Of a DNA stretch of 17,653 nucleotides, positions 1-6,974 are shown in pieces (position 1 is the stretch's first letter; each line of letters starts with the position of its first letter). The notes below the pieces were generated by a model. It made no database searches. It worked only from the letters and a program-made list of their open reading frames with translations, and was not told where the DNA came from. Where the stretch lies: positions 1 to 17,653 of the forward strand of contig JAGLUH010000018.1 in the NCBI GenBank assembly GCA_023134875.1. The letters are read 5' to 3'. This DNA comes from Candidatus Zixiibacteriota bacterium (lineage in GTDB: Bacteria; Zixibacteria; MSB-5A5; CAIYYT01). A program made the position numbers and the translations under genes.

Positions 1-209
1 ACAAACCCCAGGTCGTCCGTGCTGAGTATGTCCTCCTTGTTGTCTGTGTAGTCACTGTTGCTGTTCAGGTCGACCAAGACCGTCTTGAAAGTGACGTCTG
101 CGTCGGCGGTGAAATCATCGATCTCAACCTGGACAAAAATATTGGCGTTGACCAGACAGCCAGCCACTGCTAGCGCCAGAGTCAGAACCAGAATTGTCGC
201 ACGTTTCAT
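1..209 (-). CDS. Putative lipoprotein, 3' part cut off by window edge
   Basis: Only the first 69 codons are inside the window; the frame stays open to base 1. The protein starts with a basic residue pair and a hydrophobic stretch ending in LALAVAGC, a typical lipobox, so residue 17 is the likely lipidated cysteine after signal peptidase II cleavage. The mature part seen is acidic and rich in Asp, Asn and Thr, and I do not recognise a family. The ATG overlaps the TGA stop of the outer-membrane barrel gene upstream (ATGA), and a GAGGGGG tract just before it can serve as ribosome binding site. This implies translational coupling and a shared envelope-related role. Surface or periplasmic location follows from the lipobox; the function is unknown. 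Confidence 0.75.
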   Translation of the reverse strand, partial: MKRATILVLTLALAVAGCLVNANIFVQVEIDDFTADADVTFKTVLVDLNSNSDYTDNKEDILSTDDLGF

Positions 210-799
210 AGCTCATCCCCCTCGCCAATGTAGTAATTAACGCCTATGGTAACGATACCGTTTTTACGTGACACTGTCTTGCTGTCCCCCTTGTAAGGGA
301 AGAATAGAAACTTAGCGTGGAAGTCAACGGTGAACGCGTCGTTGATCCCATATTCGACCCCGAGCCCGGTCCAGTAACTGGCTCGGGACAGATTGGGAAT
401 GGCGCCGTCGTGTTTGTTGAAAGTAGCTGCGGAAACGCCAAAAACACCGTAGAAGTTCAGGCCGGCGTTGCCGGTTATCGATCCGAACACGAGGTTAACA
501 CCGAAAGTAGTGTATTTACCGCCATCGGTTTTCTGCGGCGTGTCGTTCCAGTAGTCGTGCTTGATTTCAATCTCGGACTGACCGTTTTTCAGATAGATGA
601 AGTGTGGTTCAATACCGACAAAGGGCACCAGCGGTATCCGCACCTTGATGCCAAATGCGGGTCCCATCCTGGCGTCCTCCTGGCCGATCGGCATATTAGC
701 GCCGGCGAAACCGCCGATCCCGAACCGGAAGGCGTGAGCTGTCGACCCACCGGCGAGAACAGCGATTAGAATAATGATTGACATTACCTTAAGTCTCAT
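206..799 (-). CDS. Outer-membrane beta-barrel protein (OmpA/OmpW-like small porin fold)
   Basis: The 197-residue protein has a clear signal peptide (residues 1-23, hydrophobic core IIILIAVLAGG, cleavage after AHA). The rest is a series of alternating short amphipathic strands with aromatic girdle residues and Gly-rich turns, and it ends in a strand with Val-Asn-Tyr-Tyr close to the C-terminus. This is the pattern of a small (about 8-strand) outer-membrane barrel of the OMP_b-brl type. The segment VRIPLVPFVGIEPHF and the strand pairs with charged loops fit this. A strong ribosome binding site (AAGGAGG, six bases from ATG) sets the start. It overlaps the downstream lipoprotein gene by four bases. 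The fold is well supported, but no specific cargo or partner can be named from sequence. It could equally be a structural or adhesion barrel rather than a pore. Confidence 0.8.
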   Translation of the reverse strand: MRLKVMSIIILIAVLAGGSTAHAFRFGIGGFAGANMPIGQEDARMGPAFGIKVRIPLVPFVGIEPHFIYLKNGQSEIEIKHDYWNDTPQKTDGGKYTTFGVNLVFGSITGNAGLNFYGVFGVSAATFNKHDGAIPNLSRASYWTGLGVEYGINDAFTVDFHAKFLFFPYKGDSKTVSRKNGIVTIGVNYYIGEGDEL

Positions 800-856
800 G
801 TTGCCTCCTTGTCATCATGAAGTAATAAACGATCATTCTTCCTATCATTAATTTAA

Positions 857-884
857 TAATTAGTTGATCTTGAGGTAAAAGCAA
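857..884 (-). promoter_or_regulatory. Possible promoter for the outer-membrane barrel gene
   Basis: On the minus strand a TTGCTT box (879-884) is followed after 16 bases by TAATTA (857-862), in an AT-rich stretch about 60 bases upstream of the gene. The -10 box is imperfect and other registers are possible, so this is a weak call. Confidence 0.3.
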
Positions 885-916
885 CAAAAATTTGAGTGAT
901 TGGCAATTAAATGCGG

Positions 917-945
917 TTGCCGCAGCTATAAATTCCGCCTATTAT
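917..945 (+). promoter_or_regulatory. Promoter for the LolA-like gene
   Basis: TTGCCG (917-922), a 17-base spacer and TATTAT (940-945) give a good sigma-70-type promoter. Transcription would start near 952, about 34 bases before the ATG. Confidence 0.55.
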
Positions 946-985
946 AAAAGAGTAGAAAGAATACCTAATCTAACCAGGAGGAAGT

Positions 986-1720
986 ATGAAAAAGCTTATG
1001 GTTCTGTCTGTGCTTCTACTAAGTGTGGTGTCACTGCTTGCCGGACAGATGACTGCGGAGGAAGTGATCGCCAAGTACCTGAAAGCGATTGGTGGTGAGA
1101 AGAACCTGAAGGCCGTGAAATCGGTGATGATGCAGGGGACGACCTTTGCGCAAGGAATGTCCCTGCAGATGAGAACTTATGTCGTTCTCCCGAAAAAGGC
1201 CTACTTCGAAGTTTTGATGGGTGATATGGTTATCAGCAGCGGTGGCACCAATGGCGTCGATGCCTGGCAGCAGAGTCCTATGGGTACGTTTTATCTTGAA
1301 GGTGACCTGAAGGAAAAAATCATGAAGCAGGCTGAACTCTTTCACCTGCTTGATTACAAAAAGCAGGGGATCAGGGTTGCCTATGTGGGCGAGGAACTGG
1401 CGAAAGGCAAGAAGGCGCACCGGATTCTGGCAGTGACTGAAAAAACGGACACTATTTCTTACTGGTTCGATGCCGAGACCTGTTATCTGATCAAAGCGGC
1501 AAGTCCTGCTGGTGTAAAGGAGATGTTACAGTATAAGAAGGTGGGTGACGTGGTGTTCTCTCACAAAATAAAAACTGCTGCGCCGGAGGGAGAGTTAGTG
1601 ATTACTTTTGACTCGATTGCGGTCAATATCGAGATGTCTGATTCTCTTTTCATCATGCCGAAGAACGCCAAGCCTATGCCCGACCTCAGCAAACCGGCAG
1701 TAGAAAGCAAAGGTAAGTGA
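986..1720 (+). CDS. Secreted LolA/LolB-like outer-membrane lipoprotein-sorting family protein
   Basis: The 244-residue protein has a signal peptide (about residues 1-20, MKKLMVLSVLLLSVVSLLAG). Next comes a helix beginning TAEEVIAKYLKAIGGEKNLKAVKSVMMQG, an opening seen in many proteins annotated as outer membrane lipoprotein-sorting proteins. The body alternates beta strands with few charged interruptions, matching the half-barrel LolA/LolB fold that binds acyl chains. No lipobox cysteine is present, so a soluble periplasmic protein is expected. The start is set by AGGAGG seven bases ahead of ATG. It has its own promoter and stands alone, with a REP palindrome beginning five bases after its stop. 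Family membership rests on overall pattern and not on a diagnostic motif. A generic periplasmic lipid carrier or stress protein is the alternative. Confidence 0.6.
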   Translation: MKKLMVLSVLLLSVVSLLAGQMTAEEVIAKYLKAIGGEKNLKAVKSVMMQGTTFAQGMSLQMRTYVVLPKKAYFEVLMGDMVISSGGTNGVDAWQQSPMGTFYLEGDLKEKIMKQAELFHLLDYKKQGIRVAYVGEELAKGKKAHRILAVTEKTDTISYWFDAETCYLIKAASPAGVKEMLQYKKVGDVVFSHKIKTAAPEGELVITFDSIAVNIEMSDSLFIMPKNAKPMPDLSKPAVESKGK

Positions 1721-1724
1721 ATAC

Positions 1725-1748
1725 GGGCAGAGCACGCTCTGCCCCTAC
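1725..1748 (-). repeat. REP palindrome copy 1
   Basis: Perfect 9-base stem GGGCAGAGC with two central bases (1725-1744), preceded on the minus strand by GTAG (1745-1748). It begins five bases after the stop of the LolA-like gene. It could also slow transcription there, but no T-run follows. Confidence 0.85.
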
Positions 1749-1831
1749 ACGATCTTGAGCATTCTGGCGCATTTAAGGCCATGGTCATCTCGTCTTGCTT
1801 GTCAGATCACTAATCTCGCGTCAAGTCGAAA

Positions 1832-2365
1832 CTAACGGCCTCCATAGTATTTATCCAAATGCCACTTGAGGGGATTATTGACGATATAATTGCGGATATC
1901 AGTAAGGTCGTTTTCGTTGCGAATGATGTGTTCATAGTAACCGCGCTGCCAAATGCGTCTTCCTGGTGTGCCACTGATGCGATTGATTCGTCTGGTGACC
2001 GCTGATTTGAACGCACGAACGATCGAGGGAAGTGAGCCTGACAACGTTCTGCCAAATTGCTCGATCGTAGGGGCACGGCGTGCCGTGCCCGCAGTCTTCC
2101 ATAGACCTATGACACCGTGGAAATGGTTTGGCATTACTACAAACACGTCCAAATCGACATTGGCACGCAGGCTCCCCGTTTTCAGCCATTCTGTTTCCAC
2201 AATCAAACCATGATCATTCATTATCATCATGTTATCAATCACAGTGCCCAAAAGGGGCGTTTTGTTCACAGTACAGATAGTGATGAAGTAGGCACCATCC
2301 TGTGAGTAGTCATGACCTTTCAGGCGCAGCGATTTCCTCTGTCGATAATTCGGTGCTTCTGTCAC
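1832..2365 (-). CDS. REP-associated tyrosine transposase (RAYT, Y1/HUH family)
   Basis: The protein (177 residues from the start proposed here) belongs to the TnpA-REP / IS200-like Y1 family. It shows KSLRLKGHDYSQDGAYFITI, the metal-binding HUH motif in VMPNHFHGVI (His81 and His83), and near the C-terminus WQRGYYEHIIRNENDL, which holds the candidate nucleophilic tyrosine (Tyr143 or Tyr144). It then ends NYIVNNPLKW, typical of this family. Such enzymes cut and join single-stranded DNA at REP hairpins. The frame is open upstream to a GTG at 2446 that lies inside a REP hairpin. I prefer the GTG at 2365 because homologues begin close to the EAPNYRQRKSLRL segment and the extra residues are encoded mostly by REP sequence. 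The ribosome binding site is weak in either case. Residues from about Gly93 to Thr100 are encoded by an internal REP copy. No truncation or frameshift is seen, so it may be active. Confidence 0.8.
   Translation of the reverse strand: MTEAPNYRQRKSLRLKGHDYSQDGAYFITICTVNKTPLLGTVIDNMMIMNDHGLIVETEWLKTGSLRANVDLDVFVVMPNHFHGVIGLWKTAGTARRAPTIEQFGRTLSGSLPSIVRAFKSAVTRRINRISGTPGRRIWQRGYYEHIIRNENDLTDIRNYIVNNPLKWHLDKYYGGR
2067..2090 (+). repeat. REP palindrome copy 3, inside the transposase gene
   Basis: GTAG (2067-2070) followed by a perfect 9-base stem GGGCACGGC with two central bases (2071-2090). It is in frame with the transposase on the opposite strand and encodes part of the segment GTARRAPT between the HUH motif and the tyrosine helix. 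Inner stem bases differ from copies 1 and 2 but remain paired. Confidence 0.8.
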
Positions 2366-2381
2366 TATTCGATCACCACGT

Positions 2382-2405
2382 GTAGAGGCGCAGCGGGCTG
2401 CGCCC
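2382..2405 (+). repeat. REP palindrome copy 4
   Basis: GTAG (2382-2385), then stem GGCGCAGC with two central bases and GCTGCGCC (2387-2404). The expected outermost pair is broken by A2386. It lies just upstream of the proposed transposase start and forms an inverted pair with copy 2, with a 30-base linker. Confidence 0.75.
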
Positions 2406-2434
2406 TCATATGTGACGTTGTACTCCAGCAAATT

Positions 2435-2459
2435 CGGGCAGAGCACGCTCTGCCCCTAC
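2435..2459 (-). repeat. REP palindrome copy 2
   Basis: Identical over 25 bases to copy 1 and in the same orientation: palindrome at 2436-2455, and GTAG on the minus strand at 2456-2459. It lies 48 bases downstream of the hutU stop. With copy 4 it makes a BIME-like inverted pair. Confidence 0.85.
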
Positions 2460-2507
2460 GAGTTGTCGCCACCTTTCTGCTTGATTTCAGCGTTGTCAAG
2501 CCATCAC

Positions 2508-4163
2508 CTACTCCAGCATTGGGATTTTGATATTGTGCTGGCGGGCGCAGATTTTGGCCTGGTCGTAGCCGGCGTCGACGTGGCGCATGATGCCGCTGCC
2601 GGGGTCATTGGCAAGAACCCGCGACAGGCGTTTGGCCATCGCCTCGCTGCCGTCACAGACTACCACCATACCGGCATGAATCGCCAGACCCATACCGACA
2701 CCGCCACCATGATGGATACTGACCCAAGAGGCGCCGGAAACGGCGTTCAACAAGCCGTTTAAGAGCGGCCAGTCGGCGACGGCGTCAGAACCATCCTTCA
2801 TCGCCTCGGTCTCACGATAGGGTGACGCCACCGAGCCGCAGTCGAGATGGTCACGGCCGATTACTATGGGCTGCGATATCCGACCAGACTTGACCAGGTC
2901 GTTGATGATGAGGCCGAACTTCTCACGTTCGCCGTAGCCCAGCCAGCAGATTCGTGAGGGCAGTCCCTGGAAGGCGACTTTCTCCGAGGCCATATTGATC
3001 CAGTGAACTAGATGTTCATCGTAGGCGAATTCCTTCTTGATGACTTCATCAGTGACGGCGATATCCTTCGGGTCGCCGGAGAGCGCCGCCCAGCGAAAGG
3101 GGCCTTTGCCTTCGCAGAAGAGGGGACGGATATAAGCCGGTACGAAACCGGGGAAGTCGAATGCGTTATCCAGACCATGTTTCTGCGCCTGGCCACGCAG
3201 GTTGTTGCCGTAATCGAACACAACCGCTCCGGCCTTTTGCAGATCAATCATCGCCTGGCAATGCTGAACCATCGCATCATAGGCACGGTGGATGTATTCG
3301 TCAGGATCAGATCGGCGCAACGCCAATGCCTCCTGATAGGAGATGCCGTTGGGTATGTAGCCATTTAGTTCATCGTGCGCTGAGGTCTGATCGGTGACAA
3401 CATCGGGAATCACGCCCCGTCTGACCAGTTCAGGAAAAACATCCGCAGCGTTGGCTACCAGGCCGATCGACAACGGTTCCTTTTTAGCTTTGGCTTCGTC
3501 GACCCATTTCAATGCTTCATCAAGGAAATCGGTCTTGCGGTCACAGTACTTCTTATCCAGACGGCGGTCGATGCGCACCTCATCCACCTCGACGACAAGT
3601 ATCACGCCGCCCGCCATAGTCGCCGCCAACGGCTGGGCGCCGCCCATACCACCCATGCCGCCGGTAAGGATAAACTTGCCGGCCAGATCGCCGCCGAAAT
3701 GCTTCCTAGCGCAGGCGACGAAGGTCTCGTAAGTTCCCTGCAGGATACCCTGGGTACCGATATATATCCAGGAACCGGCGGTCATCTGCCCGAACATAAT
3801 CAACCCCAGCTTGTCTAGTTCGCGGAAATGCTCCCAGGTCGCCCACCTGGGCACCAGGTTGGAATTGGCGATCAACACCCGCGGGGCGTATTCGTGCGTT
3901 CTGAATATCCCCACCGGTTTCCCCGATTGCACCAGCAGGGTCTCATCGTTTTCCAGGCCCTTCAAACTACTGACAATCGCGTGATAGCATTCCCAGTTGC
4001 GAGCTGCCTTGCCGCTGCCGCCATAGACGACCAGGTTGTCAGGGTCTTCGGCGACGGCCGGATCGAGGTTGTTATTGAGCATTCGCATGGCCGCCTCCTG
4101 CGCCCAACCTTTGCAGACCAGCGGCGTGTGCAGCGTGTTCGCGTGAGCTTTCTTCTCCATCAT
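2508..4163 (-). CDS. hutU: Urocanate hydratase (urocanase)
   Basis: HutU converts urocanate to imidazolone propionate, the second step of histidine degradation, in the cytosol, using tightly bound NAD+ as an electrophile. The 551 residues match the family's full length. Visible hallmarks are the early [13 protein letters not shown], the Gly-rich NAD-binding segment [11 protein letters not shown] (168-178), the active-site cysteine in [11 protein letters not shown] (Cys406, equivalent to the catalytic cysteine near 410 of the Pseudomonas enzyme), [17 protein letters not shown], and HHGGGVGMG. Two ATGs lie in tandem (4163 and 4160). GGAGG is only two bases from the first and five from the second, so 4160 may be the true start. 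It has its own strong promoter and no hutH, hutI or hutG beside it; those genes must be elsewhere for the pathway to work. The call is very secure. Confidence 0.98.
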   Translation of the reverse strand: MMEKKAHANTLHTPLVCKGWAQEAAMRMLNNNLDPAVAEDPDNLVVYGGSGKAARNWECYHAIVSSLKGLENDETLLVQSGKPVGIFRTHEYAPRVLIANSNLVPRWATWEHFRELDKLGLIMFGQMTAGSWIYIGTQGILQGTYETFVACARKHFGGDLAGKFILTGGMGGMGGAQPLAATMAGGVILVVEVDEVRIDRRLDKKYCDRKTDFLDEALKWVDEAKAKKEPLSIGLVANAADVFPELVRRGVIPDVVTDQTSAHDELNGYIPNGISYQEALALRRSDPDEYIHRAYDAMVQHCQAMIDLQKAGAVVFDYGNNLRGQAQKHGLDNAFDFPGFVPAYIRPLFCEGKGPFRWAALSGDPKDIAVTDEVIKKEFAYDEHLVHWINMASEKVAFQGLPSRICWLGYGEREKFGLIINDLVKSGRISQPIVIGRDHLDCGSVASPYRETEAMKDGSDAVADWPLLNGLLNAVSGASWVSIHHGGGVGMGLAIHAGMVVVCDGSEAMAKRLSRVLANDPGSGIMRHVDAGYDQAKICARQHNIKIPMLE

Positions 4164-4180
4164 TTCCTCCAGTTTCGCCC

Positions 4181-4209
4181 AAGTTAGCTGTGGTTTGGAA
4201 GCCTGTCAA
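4181..4209 (-). promoter_or_regulatory. hutU promoter
   Basis: On the minus strand a perfect TTGACA (4204-4209), a 17-base spacer and TAACTT (4181-4186) predict a start near 4174. This leaves only about ten untranslated bases, just enough to hold the GGAGG of hutU. No obvious operator palindrome overlaps it. Confidence 0.65.
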
Positions 4210-4222
4210 AGGAATTTGCGGG

Positions 4223-4252
4223 AGCATCCCCCGGAAGCGAGGATGTTTTTTT
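4223..4252 (+). terminator. Terminator-like hairpin with T7 run, plus strand, without an obvious gene
   Basis: AGCATCC (4223-4229) pairs with GGATGTT (4241-4247, one G-U pair), and a run of seven Ts covers 4246-4252. In form this is an intrinsic terminator for plus-strand RNA, yet no plus-strand gene lies upstream for 1.7 kb or more. It may stop antisense transcription across hutU or insulate the small gene at 4389. Confidence 0.45.
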
Positions 4253-4388
4253 GTCGGGGGTAGGAATTTTATTTGCGTAACGGCATCTTGTTGGATACCA
4301 TCTTTCGTAAAGTTGGTATTACCCCAACTGAGAAACCTAATTATTAGCTACTGAGTCATTTTCGCTCAGCACTTCATGGAGGAAAGAG

Positions 4389-4610
4389 ATGAATCTTACA
4401 GAAGCATTCGTCAGTAGGCAGAAAGAAATCAGAGGCGCTTCACTGCGCGGATTCATGCAGACCGGAAACTCCGACCAGTTACTGTTACTCTTTGAAAAAG
4501 GTGATCAACTTATCGGTTTGAATATAACCGAACGCAAGAATGGCGACAATGTCAGCGTAAGCACTGATATTGATCTTTGCCAAATGATCGGCGATTCGGA
4601 GCTTTACTAA
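4389..4610 (+). CDS. Small protein of unknown function (73 residues)
   Basis: A textbook ribosome binding site (GGAGG, six bases from ATG) supports translation of this short frame. The product is soluble-looking, with a helical first part (MNLTEAFVSRQKEIRGASLR) and a strand-rich second part with alternating hydrophobic residues (QLLLLFEKGDQLIGLNI, then NVSVSTDIDL). It has no signal peptide, no membrane segment and a single cysteine (Cys64). I do not recognise a family. It stands alone between hutU and purL, both on the other strand. Two mutually exclusive hairpins lie in its upstream region (4295-4329). No convincing promoter was found. It could be a small regulatory or structural protein; nothing in the sequence decides this. 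Confidence 0.65.
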   Translation: MNLTEAFVSRQKEIRGASLRGFMQTGNSDQLLLLFEKGDQLIGLNITERKNGDNVSVSTDIDLCQMIGDSELY

Positions 4611-4634
4611 GCAAATAAAAGAAGTAAATCAACA

Positions 4635-4676
4635 GGTCGGCAAAGTTGTGTGATCTATGCCATCGCTTTGCCGACC
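4635..4676 (-). terminator. purL terminator, stem includes the last purL codons
   Basis: A perfect 11-base stem, GGTCGGCAAAG (minus strand, 4666-4676) with CTTTGCCGACC (4635-4645), encloses a 20-base loop that contains the purL stop codon. On the minus strand it is followed by a T-rich tail. The long loop is unusual, but the stem is strong. Confidence 0.6.
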
Positions 4677-6874
4677 GACTCAAAATAGAGATCGGCCAGT
4701 TCTGAAACGGGGATGTTGATATCCTCGTTTATCAATAACCGTTTGCCGACAACGAGACCGATTACCGTCAGTGGGGTGTCCTGCGCTCGCGCCAGTTCTA
4801 CGATGGTTTTCTTATTTCGCGGATCGGTGGATAGAATAACACGAGATTGGGATTCACCGAAATAGAGCGCATCGCGGCGCACGTTCGATTCCAGATTGAG
4901 ACGGGCACCGATCAGGTTCTCTCGATCAGTGATGCAGCATTCGGCCAGAGCAACCATCAGACCCCCCTCAGAGATATCATGCGCCGACTTGACCAGCCCT
5001 TTCCCGATCGATTCCAGGATAAACGTTTGCAGGTAGCGCTCAAAGGCGAGATCAATCGCCGGTGCATCACCAGTCACCAGGCCATGAATCTCCTTGAGAT
5101 ATTCGGAGCCGCCCAACTCATCAGTGCTGTTTCCCGCCAGCAGGATGATGTCCCCTTCATCTTTGAAGTGCTGCGTGGTGATGTGGTCAACATCGTCGAT
5201 GATTCCCAGCATACCGATAGTCGGTGTCGGGTAAACGGCGTGGTCTGGGTCTTCGTTATAGAATGAGACATTGCCGCCCGTTACGGGTGTTTCCAGAACG
5301 CGACAGGCTTCGCCCATACCGGCGACCGCCTCGGCAAAGAGGTAGTACATCTCCGGCTTGTAGGGGTTGCCGAAATTCAGGCAGTTAGTGATCGCTACCG
5401 GCCGTGCGCCGGAACAGGCAACATTGCGCGCCGCTTCGCAGACGGCAATCCGGGCGCCAACTCGCGGGTTCAGATGGCAATAGCGGCCGTTGCAGTCGGT
5501 GGCGAGCGCCAGCGCTTTGCTACTCTTGCGAATACGCATCACCGCCGCATCCGAACCGGGACCGACAGCGGTGTTGGTGCGCACCATCGAGTCGTACTGA
5601 TCATATACCCATCTTTTTGAGGCGATATTATGATTGGCCAGCAGGCGTTTCAGTATATCCTGATAACCGCCAGGCTCCGGCAGGGAACTGAAATCATACG
5701 ATTGCACTTTATCCAGATAAGCAGGCCGCCTTTGTTCACGGGTATAGACCGGCGCGCCGCCACCCAGTACCAGTACGTCAGAGGGTATGTCGGAAACAAC
5801 CTTGCCATCTTTCCTGACGACAAACCGCTTACTGTCGGTAACCTGACCGATGGTGACACAGTTGAGGTCCCACTTGCGGCAAATCTCCCTGATACGCTCC
5901 TCGGTTTCCGGTCGACCCACCATCAACATCCGCTCCTGCGATTCGGAGAGCATGATTTCATAAGCGGTCATCTTTTCTTCACGCACCGGCACCAGGTCAA
6001 GATCAATATCGATACCGCTTTCCCCGCGTGCCGACATCTCCGAACTGCAACAGGTAATGCCGGCGGCGCCCATGTCCTGCACGCCGACAATCAGGTCTTC
6101 CCTGATGATTTCGAGAGTCGCTTCCAGCAGCAGCTTTTCCATGAAGGGATTGCCGATCTGCACCGAGGGACGCTTGGCTTCCGATTTTTCGCTGATTTCC
6201 TCCGAGGCAAAAGTGGCGCCGTGAATACCGTCGCGGCCGGTGGAGGAACCGATGATCATTACCGGATTGCCCACCCCCTGAGCGATTGCGGAAGCCATCC
6301 GGTCAACTTTGCAGATACCGACCGCCATCGCATTGACCAGCGGATTGCCGATGTAGCACTCTTCAAAATAGACCTCACCGCCAACCGTCGGTACACCGAA
6401 AGAATTGCCGTAATCACCAATGCCGCGCACGGCGCCGTCAAACAGGTAGCGGGGTCGCGTCAGGGTCAAAGGCCCGAAACGAAGCGAGTTTAGGGCGGCG
6501 ATCGGACGGGCGCCCATGCAGAAAATATCACGCAGGATGCCACCGACACCGGTAGCCGCCGCCTGGTAAGGCTCGACCGCGGTCGGATGGTTGTGCGATT
6601 CGATCTTGAAAACTACCGCCATACCATCGCCGATATCAACCGCGCCGGCGTTTTCCTCGCCCGCCTCAGTCAGGAGCGCCTTGCCTTCACGGGGCAGGGT
6701 TTTTAGCAGCTCAATCGAGTTCTTGTAGGAACAGTGCTCCGACCACATCACCGAGAAAACACCCAGTTCGGTGAATGTGGGCTCCCGACCAAGTATCTCT
6801 TTTATTCTGTGGTATTCTTCATCAGACAAGCCGTGTTCGGCTACCAGTTCCGGTGTGATCTTGGGTTCCGCCAT
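4655..6874 (-). CDS. purL: Phosphoribosylformylglycinamidine synthase subunit PurL
   Basis: PurL is the synthetase subunit of FGAM synthase in step four of purine synthesis. It uses ATP and ammonia (from PurQ, with PurS as bridge) to convert FGAR to FGAM in the cytosol. The 739 residues match the small stand-alone form, not the 1,300-residue fused enzyme of enterobacteria. Seen in order are the N-terminal [19 protein letters not shown] and [12 protein letters not shown], then [50 protein letters not shown], and in the second half [14 protein letters not shown] and the AHDISEGGL motif of the AIRS/PurM fold. The start is set by GGAGG four bases ahead of ATG. PurS and PurQ are not in the window. 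A long structured leader with its own promoter and terminator lies upstream and probably controls it. Confidence 0.97.
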   Translation of the reverse strand: MAEPKITPELVAEHGLSDEEYHRIKEILGREPTFTELGVFSVMWSEHCSYKNSIELLKTLPREGKALLTEAGEENAGAVDIGDGMAVVFKIESHNHPTAVEPYQAAATGVGGILRDIFCMGARPIAALNSLRFGPLTLTRPRYLFDGAVRGIGDYGNSFGVPTVGGEVYFEECYIGNPLVNAMAVGICKVDRMASAIAQGVGNPVMIIGSSTGRDGIHGATFASEEISEKSEAKRPSVQIGNPFMEKLLLEATLEIIREDLIVGVQDMGAAGITCCSSEMSARGESGIDIDLDLVPVREEKMTAYEIMLSESQERMLMVGRPETEERIREICRKWDLNCVTIGQVTDSKRFVVRKDGKVVSDIPSDVLVLGGGAPVYTREQRRPAYLDKVQSYDFSSLPEPGGYQDILKRLLANHNIASKRWVYDQYDSMVRTNTAVGPGSDAAVMRIRKSSKALALATDCNGRYCHLNPRVGARIAVCEAARNVACSGARPVAITNCLNFGNPYKPEMYYLFAEAVAGMGEACRVLETPVTGGNVSFYNEDPDHAVYPTPTIGMLGIIDDVDHITTQHFKDEGDIILLAGNSTDELGGSEYLKEIHGLVTGDAPAIDLAFERYLQTFILESIGKGLVKSAHDISEGGLMVALAECCITDRENLIGARLNLESNVRRDALYFGESQSRVILSTDPRNKKTIVELARAQDTPLTVIGLVVGKRLLINEDINIPVSELADLYFESVGKAMA

Positions 6875-6974
6875 CCGACCTCCGTGGTTAGGGCTTGAAG
6901 GTAGGGCTACAGGTAGTTAAAGGCAAATGAAAACGGCGCCCCCAAATAGCAGTAAACCGATTCGACTGTAAGGA

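Larger units (their letters stand above)
1724..2459 (-). mobile_element. REP/RAYT unit: tyrosine transposase gene with four REP palindromes
   Basis: Two identical 25-base copies of a palindrome with its GTAG foot (1724-1748 and 2435-2459, both with GTAG at the 5' end on the minus strand) bracket a Y1/HUH transposase gene. Two further members of the same family lie at 2067-2090 (inside the gene) and 2382-2405 (just upstream of it), both in the opposite orientation. REP sequences recognised by REP-associated tyrosine transposases are known to be short hairpins preceded by a GTAG or GGAG tetranucleotide, which is what is seen. The unit sits in the tail-to-tail gap between a plus-strand gene and hutU. 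Whether the whole unit moves or only the REPs do cannot be told from one copy. Confidence 0.7.

Noticed and set aside
317..769. Plus-strand open frame opposite the outer-membrane barrel gene
   Set aside because: The minus-strand frame has a signal peptide and a perfect ribosome binding site; the plus frame has neither.
1725..1748. REP copy 1 as the intrinsic terminator of the LolA-like gene
   Set aside because: The stem is strong but no T-run follows; the GTAG foot and identical copy at 2435 identify it as a REP.
4228..4260. CCCCCG/CGGGGG pairing overlapping the plus-strand terminator
   Set aside because: It would form only after the T-run is transcribed, so it cannot act as an antiterminator; probably incidental.
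5630..6493. Long open frame on the plus strand (about 287 codons)
   Set aside because: It lies entirely opposite purL, has no ribosome binding site, and its translation looks like low-complexity shadow sequence; purL is certain.
6902..6911. GTAG-GG-CTAC mini-palindrome ahead of purL
   Set aside because: Only four pairs; expected by chance and not in the REP family pattern.
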